Source of the DNA: Sphingomonas sp.
Lineage (GTDB): Bacteria > Pseudomonadota > Alphaproteobacteria > Sphingomonadales > Sphingomonadaceae
NCBI GenBank assembly: GCA_003248865.1
Contig: QFPK01000019.1
Span: 1-64,000 of the forward strand
Direction of reading: 5' to 3'
Length of the DNA stretch: 64,000 nucleotides
The position numbers were made by a program, and so were the translations under genes. Shown piece after piece: positions 24,987 through 33,889 of the stretch (position 1 is the stretch's first letter; the number at the start of each line of letters is the position of its first letter). Under the pieces are notes generated by a model that had not been told where the DNA came from, searched no databases, and worked only from the letters and a program-made list of their open reading frames with translations.

Positions 24987-26810
24987 TCAGCCGGCCGCCT
25001 TCAGGTTGCGGGAATGGCGCTTGCGCTCGTTCGGATCGAGGTAGCGCTTGCGCAGGCGGATGTTCTTGGGCGTCACTTCGACCATTTCATCGTCTTCGAT
25101 GTAGGCGATGGCCTGTTCCAGCGTCATCACCTTGGGCGGCGTCAGGCGGATCGAATCATCCTTGCCGCTGGCGCGGAAGTTGGTGAGGGCCTTCGCCTTC
25201 ATCGGATTGACTTCGAGATCGTCGGTCTTGGCGTTTTCGCCGATGACCATGCCTTCATACAGCGTTTCGCCCACGCCCACGAACAGGATGCCGCGCTCTT
25301 CCAGCGGCCCCAGTGCATAGGCCACGGCTTCGCCGGCCCCGTTGGAGATGAGGACGCCGTTCTTGCGGCCTTCGATCCGGCCCTTGTGGGGGCCGTATTT
25401 CTCGAACAGGCGGTTCATGATGCCCGTGCCGCGCGTGTCGGACAGGAATTCGCCATGATAACCGATGAGCCCGCGCGACGGCGCGGAGAAGGTGATGCGG
25501 GTCTTCCCGCCGCCGGACGGGCGCATGTCCGTCATCTCGGCCTTGCGGATGTTCATCTTGTCGACGACGGTGCCGGAGAATTCCTCGTCCACGTCGATGA
25601 CGACGGTTTCATAGGGCTCGGTCTTGTTGCCGGCCTCGTCCTCGCCGAACAGCACGCGCGGGCGGCTGATGCCCAATTCGAAGCCTTCGCGGCGCATCGT
25701 TTCGATGAGGACGCCCAGCTGAAGTTCGCCGCGCCCGGCGACTTCGAAGCTGTCCTTGTCTGCGCTTTCCGTCACCTTGATGGCGACGTTGGATTCCGCT
25801 TCGCGCATCAGGCGGTCGCGGATCATCCGGCTCGTCACCTTGGTGCCTTCGCGGCCGGCCATGGGCGAATCATTCACCGCAAAGCGCATGGACAGCGTCG
25901 GCGGGTCGATCGGCTGCGCCTTGATCGGATCGGTGACGGAAGTGTCGGCGATGGTGTTCGACACCGTCGCGACGGCGAGACCGGCCAGGCTGATGATGTC
26001 GCCGGCGCGGGCTTCTTCCACCGGCACCCGCTCCAGCCCGCGGAACGACAGCACCTTGGAGGCGCGACCGGTTTCCAGCACCTTGCCGTCCGCATCAATG
26101 GCGTGGATCGGCTGGTTGACCTTCAGCGTGCCCGACTGGACGCGACCCGTCAGCATGCGGCCCAGGAAGTTGTCGCGGTCGAGCAGGGTGACGAGGAAGC
26201 TGAACGGCGCGTCCACGTCAAGCGCGGGGGCCGGCACATGGTCGACGATCTTCTGGAACAGCGGCTCCAGCGTACCTTCGCGCAGTGTGGGGTCCTCATT
26301 GGCATAGCCGTTGCGGCCGGACGCATAGAGCACCGGGAAGTCGAGCTGCTCGTCGGTGGCGTCCAGCGTTACGAACAGGTCGAACACCTCGTCCAGCACT
26401 TCCTGGATGCGCTCGTCCGGACGGTCGATCTTGTTGACGACGACGATGGGGCGCAGGCCCAGCGCAAGCGCCTTGCCGGTCACGAACTTCGTCTGCGGCA
26501 TGGCGCCTTCCGACGAATCGACGAGCAGGATGACGCCGTCCACCATGGAGAGGATGCGTTCCACCTCGCCGCCGAAATCGGCGTGGCCGGGGGTGTCGAC
26601 GATGTTGATCCGGGTGCCGTTCCATTCGACCGAGGTCGGCTTCGCGAGGATGGTGATCCCGCGTTCCTTTTCCAGATCGTTGGAATCCATCGCGCGCTCT
26701 TCGACGCGCTGGTTGTCGCGGAAGGTGCCGGACTGGCGGAAGAGCTGATCGACGAGAGTTGTCTTGCCATGATCGACGTGGGCGATGATCGCCACGTTGC
26801 GGAGTTGCAT
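24987..26810 (-). CDS. typA: ribosome-associated GTPase TypA/BipA
   Basis: TypA is an EF-G-like translational GTPase involved in ribosome assembly and stress responses. The 607-residue protein shows G1 AHVDHGKTT (residues 10-18), the switch region LEKERGITI, G3 DTPGHADFGGEVE, and G4 NKIDRPD near 128. The domain order then follows EF-G domains II, III and V and the TypA-specific C-terminus (EMVEVTPKNIRLRKRYLD). The start matches the family. It faces an unknown membrane-protein gene and diverges from rodZ. Confidence 0.97.
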   Translation of the reverse strand: MQLRNVAIIAHVDHGKTTLVDQLFRQSGTFRDNQRVEERAMDSNDLEKERGITILAKPTSVEWNGTRINIVDTPGHADFGGEVERILSMVDGVILLVDSSEGAMPQTKFVTGKALALGLRPIVVVNKIDRPDERIQEVLDEVFDLFVTLDATDEQLDFPVLYASGRNGYANEDPTLREGTLEPLFQKIVDHVPAPALDVDAPFSFLVTLLDRDNFLGRMLTGRVQSGTLKVNQPIHAIDADGKVLETGRASKVLSFRGLERVPVEEARAGDIISLAGLAVATVSNTIADTSVTDPIKAQPIDPPTLSMRFAVNDSPMAGREGTKVTSRMIRDRLMREAESNVAIKVTESADKDSFEVAGRGELQLGVLIETMRREGFELGISRPRVLFGEDEAGNKTEPYETVVIDVDEEFSGTVVDKMNIRKAEMTDMRPSGGGKTRITFSAPSRGLIGYHGEFLSDTRGTGIMNRLFEKYGPHKGRIEGRKNGVLISNGAGEAVAYALGPLEERGILFVGVGETLYEGMVIGENAKTDDLEVNPMKAKALTNFRASGKDDSIRLTPPKVMTLEQAIAYIEDDEMVEVTPKNIRLRKRYLDPNERKRHSRNLKAAG

Positions 26811-27061
26811 GCGATGGTTCCAGATTGCGGGAGGGGAGAAAGTTGCGGGGGCGCATACATGAAATGCTGTGCCGCAACAAGCGCGGCGATCCGAACAGAC
26901 GCAAGGATGGACCGAACCGGCGAAGGGACGGGGCGCGGTTGACTTTGCGAGTGGCCGGGGCCTATCGAATTAACCGTGTCGAACGAGAGGCGAAACGGCC
27001 CTGAACTGGGCTGGATTGCTGCGGGAAACAGGCCCCGTCAAAGGCCTGAAGGGACGTTCTG
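26811..27061. other. divergent intergenic region typA/rodZ
   Basis: The 251 bp hold no coding region that I can support. The region must contain promoters for both genes, but no clear -35/-10 pair stands out. Confidence 0.5.
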
Positions 27062-28090
27062 GTGGACAATTCGAATGGCGTGGCGAATGGCGTGCCGCAC
27101 GACGATGAGCCGCTGAGTGACGACCGGCCGGCTGATGGTCAGCCGGCGGACGGTCAGCCCGCTGCTGATCAATCCACGGCGCCCCGGTCCCGCAAGCGGG
27201 CTGGCAACGGCACCACCCCCGCCACGGTGACAGAGGATGTGCCCGCCGAGCCGCGCACCATCGGCGAGGCGCTGAAGCAGGCGCGCGAAGCCGCCGGGCT
27301 GACGCTGGCGCAGGTGGCCGAGCGCACCAAGGTCCGCCCCGGCATCCTGACCGAGATCGAGAATGACGATCACGACAACCTGCCAGCGCTGACCTACTCG
27401 CTGGGGTTCGTGAAGGCCTATGCCCGCACTGTGGGGATGGACCCGAATGCGGCCGCCGATCGCTATCGGCTGGAAAGCCAGAAGGGCGATCCGATCCCCA
27501 CCATGGTGGACCTGCAGCCGCTGGAAGAAAAGCGCCTGCCCTCCCCCCTGCTGGTCGCGGGCAGCGTGGCGCTGCTGCTGTTGCTGCTGGGCGGCTTCTG
27601 GGCCTGGGGTGCCGGCTGGCTGACCCCGGCCGCGCCGCCGGTGCCGGAAACGCATGAAACGGCCGATGTGCCGGCAGAACCCGAAGCGGATGAAGCGGCG
27701 CCCGCCGATGCGGCGCCCGCCGCCAACCCGACCGATCCCGTGACGCTGACGGCGCGGGAAGAGGTGTGGCTGCGCATTTCCGACGGGCAGGAAACCTTCT
27801 TCATGGGCACCATGAGCCCGGGCCAGACCATGACCTTGCCGCAGGGCCGCGCCTGGACACTGCGCACGGGCCGGGCCGGCGTGCTGGACGTGAAGGTCGG
27901 CGCCACGGCCATTCCGCCGCTGGGCGGGCCTGCCGAGCAGGTTCGCAACCTGTCGCTGAAGCCGGAGGATCTGCTGGCGCGGCCGGCCCCGGCGGCCGGC
28001 GGACTGCCGGCGGCGGTGCCCGGAATCGCGCAAGCAGCAACGCCATCCACGGCGCCTCGGCCGGCCGCCCCGCAGCCTCCGGCGGGCTGA
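27062..28090 (+). CDS. rodZ: RodZ-like protein with HTH, membrane segment and DUF4115 domain
   Basis: RodZ links MreB filaments to the cell-wall elongation machinery. This 342-residue protein has a disordered N-terminal 60 residues, a Cro-type helix-turn-helix at about 66-130 (IGEALKQAREAAGLTLAQVAERTKVRPG...), one membrane segment at about 162-183, a Pro/Ala/Glu-rich linker and the C-terminal DUF4115 domain (VWLRISDGQETFFMGTM onward). The order matches RodZ. There is no mreB nearby. The start is GTG. cpoB follows after about 70 bp on the same strand. Confidence 0.85.
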   Translation: MDNSNGVANGVPHDDEPLSDDRPADGQPADGQPAADQSTAPRSRKRAGNGTTPATVTEDVPAEPRTIGEALKQAREAAGLTLAQVAERTKVRPGILTEIENDDHDNLPALTYSLGFVKAYARTVGMDPNAAADRYRLESQKGDPIPTMVDLQPLEEKRLPSPLLVAGSVALLLLLLGGFWAWGAGWLTPAAPPVPETHETADVPAEPEADEAAPADAAPAANPTDPVTLTAREEVWLRISDGQETFFMGTMSPGQTMTLPQGRAWTLRTGRAGVLDVKVGATAIPPLGGPAEQVRNLSLKPEDLLARPAPAAGGLPAAVPGIAQAATPSTAPRPAAPQPPAG

Positions 28091-28160
28091 GTTCAGCTTG
28101 CCGCAAGGACGGCGATGGCTTCAGTCGGCTTTTCGGACGGCGGAATATCGGAGCAATCGG

Positions 28161-29120
28161 ATGAAATCTCTTGTCGCCAGCCTTGCCGTCGTCGCGATGG
28201 CCGGGCCAGCTCTCGCCCAGCAGGCGCCTGCCAGCCAGGCTCAGGTCAGCCAGATCGACAAGCGTGTCGGCGTGCTGGAAAGCCAGATGCGCGCCGTGCA
28301 GCGCGAGGTGTTCCCGGGCGGGGACAAGCGCTTCTTCGCGCCCGAAGTGGTGGCGGATGCGCCGGCCGCCACGCCCGCGCCGGGCACCCCGGCCACATCG
28401 CCGCTGGTGGACCTGACCCAGCGTGTGACGGCGCTGGAAACCCAGCAGCGCACGCTGACGGGCCAGGTGGAAGAGCTGCAGTTCAAGCTGCGGCAGATGG
28501 AAGCCGCGATGCAGAAGCTAGAAGCGGGCACCGTCGCCCGTTTCGACGCGCTGGAAGGCAAGGGCGTGTCCCCCGCCGCCCCGGCGCCGGAAACTGTCGT
28601 CGCGCCGCCGCCGGTGAAGGCCCCGGCCGTGACTGCGCCGCCCGCGAAGGCACCGGCAACGCCTCCTGCAACCGCTCCGGCGACAGCCACGCCCCCATCC
28701 GCTGCGGCGCCCGGCGCCGATCCGCTGGTTGCGCAATATGAAGCCGGCTATGCGCTCTATGAAAAGGGCGATTTCGCGGGCGCTGAAAAGGCCCTGAAGG
28801 CCTTTGTGGAGGCGAACCCCAAACATGCCCGCGCCTCCAATGCGGCCTTCTGGGCCGGGCGGGCCCAGCTGCAGCAGGGCGATCCCGCCAATGCCGCGCG
28901 CACCTTCTATGCCGGTTATCAGAACAGCCCCAAGGGCCAGCGGGCGCACAACAGCCTGCTGTGGCTGGCGAAGGCGCTGCTGGACACCAAGGGCCCGAAA
29001 TCGGTGAAGGCCGCCTGCGACACGCTGGACCAGCTGGGCAAATCCTTCCCCGACCGCATGACCGGCCAGTTCGCCGCCGATGTCGCGGCCACCCGCGCGC
29101 AGGCGAAATGCACGCCCTGA
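28161..29120 (+). CDS. cpoB: cell division coordinator CpoB/YbgF
   Basis: CpoB couples peptidoglycan synthesis to outer-membrane constriction through TolA and PBP1B. The 319-residue protein has a signal peptide (MKSLVASLAVVAMAGPALAQ), a coiled-coil region (about 25-140, with repeated ALETQQRT/VEELQFKLRQMEAAM heptads), a Pro/Ala linker and a C-terminal TPR domain (YEAGYALYEKGDFAGAEKA...). The ATG at 28161 begins the signal peptide. In many genomes this gene sits with tol-pal; here it lies between rodZ and tilS, separated from tilS by 7 bp. Confidence 0.92.
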   Translation: MKSLVASLAVVAMAGPALAQQAPASQAQVSQIDKRVGVLESQMRAVQREVFPGGDKRFFAPEVVADAPAATPAPGTPATSPLVDLTQRVTALETQQRTLTGQVEELQFKLRQMEAAMQKLEAGTVARFDALEGKGVSPAAPAPETVVAPPPVKAPAVTAPPAKAPATPPATAPATATPPSAAAPGADPLVAQYEAGYALYEKGDFAGAEKALKAFVEANPKHARASNAAFWAGRAQLQQGDPANAARTFYAGYQNSPKGQRAHNSLLWLAKALLDTKGPKSVKAACDTLDQLGKSFPDRMTGQFAADVAATRAQAKCTP

Positions 29121-29127
29121 TCGCCGA

Positions 29128-30111
29128 ATGGCGGCGCTGACAGCCGACAGCTTCGCGGCCGAGGCCGCGCGGCTGGCGGGCGGCGCTCTGCAACAGCCCT
29201 TCGCCATTGCCGTGTCGGGCGGGGCGGATTCGCTGGCGCTGATGGCACTCGCTGCCGAAGGCTTCCGTCCGCAGGTGCATGTGCTGAGCGTGGACCATGG
29301 TCTGCGCGCCGATGCAGCAGGCGAATGTGCCATGGTGGCAAACCTCGCGGCAGGGCTGGGACTTCCACACCAGACCCTTTCAATCTCCATACCTCCTGGT
29401 GGCGACCTCCAGGCGCGCGCGCGCGATGGCCGCTATGCGGCGATGGCAGACTGGTGCCGTGCCAACGGCATCGGCATGCTGATGACAGCGCATCATGCCG
29501 ACGATCAGGCAGAGACCCTTCTGCTCCGGCTGGCGCGCGGCAGTGGCTTGGCCGGCCTTTCCGGGGTGCGCGCGAAGGGCAAGATCGACGGAATCACCCT
29601 GTTGCGCCCGCTGCTCGCGTGGCGCCGCGCAGACCTCGCCGCCGTGGTGGCCGCGCGCGGCTGGACCGCTGCGAACGACCCCTCCAACCTAGACCCGCGC
29701 TTCGACCGCACCCGGGCACGTACCCTGCTGGCGGGAACGGCCTGGCTGGACCCTTCTCGCCTCGCTGCCGGCGCGCGACATCTCGCCGAAGCCGAAACCG
29801 CACTGGCGTGGGCTGCCGAACGCGCCTTCGCGACCCGCGCGGAATGGCATTCCCCCGCCCTGCTGCTCGATCCTGAAGGCCTTCCCATCGAGCTGCGCCG
29901 TCGCCTGCTGACAGACGGCCTCCGTGCCTTCGGCCATGAGCCTGACGGCCCGTCACTGGTTCGGCTGCTGGCCCGGCTGGAAACCGGGCATTCCGGAACA
30001 CTGGGGCCCGTTCAGGCGAAAGCGACAAACGGCCGCTGGATGTTGAAACCTATTGCCGGACGGCGCAAGAACGGCCTCAGCAGAGAGGCTTCAGGGGGCA
30101 ACGCTCCCTGA
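29128..30111 (+). CDS. tilS: tRNA(Ile)-lysidine synthetase
   Basis: TilS attaches lysine to C34 of tRNA-Ile(CAU), changing its decoding. The PP-loop AVSGGADSLALM is at about residues 28-39, with SVDHGLR and TAHHADDQAETLLLRLARGSG further on. At 327 residues it lacks the long C-terminal domains of the E. coli enzyme, which is usual in alphaproteobacteria. The ATG at 29128 lies 7 bp after cpoB. The last codons lie within a strong hairpin (30085-30117). Confidence 0.94.
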   Translation: MAALTADSFAAEAARLAGGALQQPFAIAVSGGADSLALMALAAEGFRPQVHVLSVDHGLRADAAGECAMVANLAAGLGLPHQTLSISIPPGGDLQARARDGRYAAMADWCRANGIGMLMTAHHADDQAETLLLRLARGSGLAGLSGVRAKGKIDGITLLRPLLAWRRADLAAVVAARGWTAANDPSNLDPRFDRTRARTLLAGTAWLDPSRLAAGARHLAEAETALAWAAERAFATRAEWHSPALLLDPEGLPIELRRRLLTDGLRAFGHEPDGPSLVRLLARLETGHSGTLGPVQAKATNGRWMLKPIAGRRKNGLSREASGGNAP

Positions 30112-30117
30112 AGCCTC
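30085..30117. terminator. bidirectional hairpin between tilS and the autotransporter gene
   Basis: Perfect 12-bp arms GAGGCTTCAGGG and CCCTGAAGCCTC enclose a 9-base loop; the tilS stop codon lies in the right arm. No T-run follows on either strand, so it may act as a barrier or mRNA end rather than a classic intrinsic terminator. It is unlike the two-hairpin repeats. Confidence 0.6.
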
Positions 30118-30126
30118 CCCTCCGTC

Positions 30127-33100
30127 TCAACGCTGGAACGTCAGGCTGATCAGCGCGTCGTGGGTCTTGCTGTCACTGCCGTAGCGGCCGCGATAGCCGG
30201 CCGAGAGGGCCCAGCCGCTGCCCAGTGCCACGCCGCCCGAGACGTCCAGCACGGCGGCGTCGCGGCTGGTGTCCGGCGAGCGGACGAGGTGGCTGGTGCC
30301 GGGCGTGCCCGCCAGTTGCAGCGCGGTTTCGGCATAGCCGCGGTTGCTGCGGTCATAGCGCAGGCTGGCGCTGACCCGGCCGGTGGCGCCCTGCCAGCCC
30401 GCGAAGCCGCCAAGGCCCCAGGCGGTGGCCGAGGCATTGTCCGAGCCGCCCGTAAGGTCGAGCGAGGAGGCGCCCGATTCCTGGAAGCCGTCGCGGTTGA
30501 CCTTCACATGCTCCAGCGTGGCGATGGGGCCGACGGCCCATCCCGCGGACGGCGCGATGCCGTAGCGCAGTTCGGCGGCTGCGGCGAAGGTGTCGACCGT
30601 GTAGCTGGCGCGGGCCGTGCGGGAGAGACTGTTCACGCTGATGCCCCGGCTTGTGTCTGCGTCGCCGGAGCCCCAGGCGAGTGCCCCGCTCGCGGTGAAG
30701 CCGGTGAAGCCGTTGCCGAAGCGGCCATAGCCGCCGATGAACCAGGCCTTCAGGTCCGCCGAGGACTGGCGGGCGGAGACGTCCACATCGGATGTGCTGT
30801 AGCCGCCGGACAGGCCGATGAGCGAGCCGGTGGCGGCGTCCGTCATGTCCACGCCCAGCGCGAAGCCGTAGCGGGTGCTTTTCACCCGGCCCGCGTTGCC
30901 GTCGCCGCTGATGCTGCCGTCTGACAGGCCGGCGGAGAGATAGCCGCCCAGCTTCCAGCCGCTGCCTTCCGGAGCGGCGGCGGTGGCCGTGCGGTTCATC
31001 ATCCCGTCGATCAGCAGCCGGCCCTGCCGCACGCCGCTGGCCAGCACCGAGGCATGGATTTCGCCCGAGCTGCTGTCGAAGGCGGTGAGCGCCTGCCCGG
31101 TGTTGGAGAGGATGATGGCGTCGACCACGGTTTCCAGGTCTCCGCTCGCCTCCTGCGAATGGGCGTCGATGGCGGTGGCGACCTGCCGCTGGTTGAAGGT
31201 CTGCGCGACGGGCGCGAAGGCGGGCACCTCGTCCGGCAGGGCCGCGACCAGCGAGACGCTGTTGGCGGCATAGGCCAGCGAGAGTTCCAGGAACGGCAGC
31301 GCGCTGGAATCGAGGCCGGCGAAGGTGCCGGTGACGCCGCCGCCGGCGCGCAGGATGGCGATGGAGAGATCGCCTTCGAACGCCGATTCCGGGCTGATCG
31401 AGGTGACGACGACGGTGCCGCCGCTGAGCGTGGCGGTGCCCGTCACGTCGATCAGGTCGCCGGTGCCGTTGGCGAGGATGTCGATCAGGGTGCGGCTGCC
31501 CGTGCTGCTGGTGAAATTGCCCAGCACGGTGGCGGTGCCGATGCTGCCCGCGCCGCCCGGCGCGAAGTCCCCGCCGACCGTCAGGTTGCGGAGCTGTCCG
31601 CTGAGCGCCAGCGAGGTGCCGGCGCTGGTGACGACGTCGATGGTCGCGGTGGTAGCGTTGTGAATCAGGCTGCCCTGCCGCAGTTCATAGCGCGTCGCGA
31701 TGCTGCTGCTGCCGGTGTAGGTGATGCTGGCGTTGCCGGTCTGGGCGATGGTGTCCACATTGCGGACGTCGAGCCCGGCGATGTTGAAATTCGAGCTGCT
31801 GCCGGCCGCCATCGCCAGTTCCAGCACATCGTTTCCGGTGCCGCCGTCGACATAGTCGATGAAGTTGATGGTGCCGACGGTCGGCGCCTGCAGCACGAGC
31901 GTGTCGTCCCCCGCGCCCAGGCTGATGGCGCCCCGGAAGCCGGTTGCGCCCAGCGTGAACTGGTCGTTGCCGCCGCCGAAGTCCACGTCGCCCAGCAGGG
32001 TGCCGCCGCTTTCCAGCACCAGCCTGTCGGCGCCGTCAGCGAACAGCAGGTCGCCTGTCACGCCGCCGCCGTTGCGCACCGTGAAGGTGGTGGCGACGCT
32101 GCCCGTCACCCGCAGCACGGCGCTGTCGGCCGCCGTGGAGGCATCGGCGCCGTCCAGGATCACACTTGCGGTGCCGCCGGTGCCGTTCACCGCGAACGCA
32201 TCCGAATTGGCGCCGGTGGCGATCACGTCCGCGGTGGTGGTGAAGCTGATCGCGGAGCCTTCGCCGCTGCCGGTGAGGCGCACCACGTCGGAGAAGCTGC
32301 CTGTGGTGGTGAGCGCGCCGCTGTTGGTTGCCGTGATCGTCTTGGCGGCGAGGGTGAGCGCGGTGCCCGCGCCCATGGCGATGGTGCCGCTGTTCTCCAG
32401 CGTGAGGCTGGTTTCCCCGGTGCCGGTGCCCGCACCCAGCAGGTTCGCCGAAATGCCGAGCGAGGAGGAGATGGTGGCGGCGGTGAGGTTCATGTTGCCG
32501 CTGTTGCGCACGGTGGCTGTGACCGTGTCGTCGCGGGTGGCGAACAGGGTGATGCCCATCGCCTGGTCGGTGTTGAGGGTGATGGCGCCGTTGTTGTTCA
32601 CGTTGAACTGGTAATTGCCGCCTGCGGGCGCGCCGCTGGTGCTGATGCCGAGGGCGCGGCTGGATTCGCCCGATTCCGCGCTGATCGCGGCTTCGTTGTT
32701 CAGCGTCGAGCTGCCGGCGCGGGCCTGGTTGAGCATGAAGATGCCGTTGCTGTTGCTGGCGTTGTGCAGGGCGATCGCGCCCTCTGCCCCGTTGGTGACG
32801 GAGAGGTCGACCTTCTCGCCCCGGCCTTGTGCGAGGATGCCATAAGTATCGGTGCCGTCCGTTTTCAGCGAGCCGGAGTTGGTGATGCGCACGGCGGTGG
32901 CGTCCGTCGCCACATTGCCCTGTGCGAAGCCGACGATGCCGTGGGTGGCCTGGCCCAGCGCATCGATGGCGCCGCTGTTCACGATCTCGGTGTCGCCGCC
33001 CGACACATAGGAGTTGGTGACGATGCCCGCCGCCATGCCGGCGAAATCCGTATCCGAGGTCGCCGCAGCCGGGCGGACGGTGATGACGCCGCTGTTGGTC

Positions 33101-33804
33101 ACGCGGATCTGGCCGCCGGCAGTGTCGCGGCGGGCGAGGATGCCCGCCGTCACGCCGACCCGCTCTCCGGAGCCGCCGGAACTTGCGGAAAGGGCGCCGC
33201 TGTTCCCGATGGTGACGCTGCCGCTGGTGGAGGCCGAAGTCGCCAGCAGGGCCACGGACGTCACATCGGCCGTGGTGGAGACGCTGACGGCGCCACGGTT
33301 GGTGATGCTGGCATTGCTGTCCCCGGAAAACACCACGGCCTCCACGCCGGCAATGCCGTTGTTGAGGCCGTTCGCGGCGATGGTGGCGCCGGTGTCGATG
33401 CTGGCGTCATGGCCGTTGCGGACCAGAAGGATGATGCCCTGCGCGGGTTCCACAATGCCCATATTGTCGAGCGTGTTGATCACCACATCGTCGGCGACTT
33501 CGATGCGGACGCTGCCGTCGCCACGGTCCGAGCCGATGCCGAACACGCCTGCGGGCGCGATGGGGCCGGTGAGGTCGCGCACGATGATGGTGGACACGGC
33601 GGCATGGCCCTGCGTCTGCTGCGAGGTGATCCCGCCCGACATGTCGCCGGTGCAGGTGGCCACCCCGTCGACGATGGGGCAGGCCGGGCTGCCGACGACA
33701 ATCTGCTGCGCCTGCGCGGCGCCGGAGACGAGCAGCGCCAGCGCGCTGCCGCGAACCAGCATCTCGCCGCGGATGGTGCGACGGACGAACGTGCGATCGA
33801 GCAT
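30127..33804 (-). CDS. autotransporter outer-membrane beta-barrel protein
   Basis: This is a type V secretion protein of 1225 residues. It has a long-type signal peptide with basic start (MLDRTFVRRTIRGEMLVRG, cleavage near AAQA), a passenger of about 850 residues rich in short beta-helical repeats (many ITNSGA, TNSGVI and VRNSGN units), a linker near 850-920, and a C-terminal autotransporter barrel of about 270 residues (GSGWKLGGYLSAGLSDG... to ALISLTFQR). It ends in Arg rather than the usual Phe or Trp. No protease or catalytic motif is visible in the passenger. The start ATG follows GGGGGAAAA. Confidence 0.92.
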   Translation of the reverse strand: MLDRTFVRRTIRGEMLVRGSALALLVSGAAQAQQIVVGSPACPIVDGVATCTGDMSGGITSQQTQGHAAVSTIIVRDLTGPIAPAGVFGIGSDRGDGSVRIEVADDVVINTLDNMGIVEPAQGIILLVRNGHDASIDTGATIAANGLNNGIAGVEAVVFSGDSNASITNRGAVSVSTTADVTSVALLATSASTSGSVTIGNSGALSASSGGSGERVGVTAGILARRDTAGGQIRVTNSGVITVRPAAATSDTDFAGMAAGIVTNSYVSGGDTEIVNSGAIDALGQATHGIVGFAQGNVATDATAVRITNSGSLKTDGTDTYGILAQGRGEKVDLSVTNGAEGAIALHNASNSNGIFMLNQARAGSSTLNNEAAISAESGESSRALGISTSGAPAGGNYQFNVNNNGAITLNTDQAMGITLFATRDDTVTATVRNSGNMNLTAATISSSLGISANLLGAGTGTGETSLTLENSGTIAMGAGTALTLAAKTITATNSGALTTTGSFSDVVRLTGSGEGSAISFTTTADVIATGANSDAFAVNGTGGTASVILDGADASTAADSAVLRVTGSVATTFTVRNGGGVTGDLLFADGADRLVLESGGTLLGDVDFGGGNDQFTLGATGFRGAISLGAGDDTLVLQAPTVGTINFIDYVDGGTGNDVLELAMAAGSSSNFNIAGLDVRNVDTIAQTGNASITYTGSSSIATRYELRQGSLIHNATTATIDVVTSAGTSLALSGQLRNLTVGGDFAPGGAGSIGTATVLGNFTSSTGSRTLIDILANGTGDLIDVTGTATLSGGTVVVTSISPESAFEGDLSIAILRAGGGVTGTFAGLDSSALPFLELSLAYAANSVSLVAALPDEVPAFAPVAQTFNQRQVATAIDAHSQEASGDLETVVDAIILSNTGQALTAFDSSSGEIHASVLASGVRQGRLLIDGMMNRTATAAAPEGSGWKLGGYLSAGLSDGSISGDGNAGRVKSTRYGFALGVDMTDAATGSLIGLSGGYSTSDVDVSARQSSADLKAWFIGGYGRFGNGFTGFTASGALAWGSGDADTSRGISVNSLSRTARASYTVDTFAAAAELRYGIAPSAGWAVGPIATLEHVKVNRDGFQESGASSLDLTGGSDNASATAWGLGGFAGWQGATGRVSASLRYDRSNRGYAETALQLAGTPGTSHLVRSPDTSRDAAVLDVSGGVALGSGWALSAGYRGRYGSDSKTHDALISLTFQR

Positions 33805-33889
33805 GAATTTTCCCCCTGAGTTGACCTTCTGTCATCAGGGAAGGCGGAAAATCGGGGGAAATCAGGTCAGCGGCGTCGGAGCGTCCGCT

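Noticed and set aside
31054..33819. A plus-strand open frame of about 920 codons opposite the autotransporter
   Set aside because: Same antisense artefact; the minus-strand frame has a signal peptide, repeats and a barrel domain.
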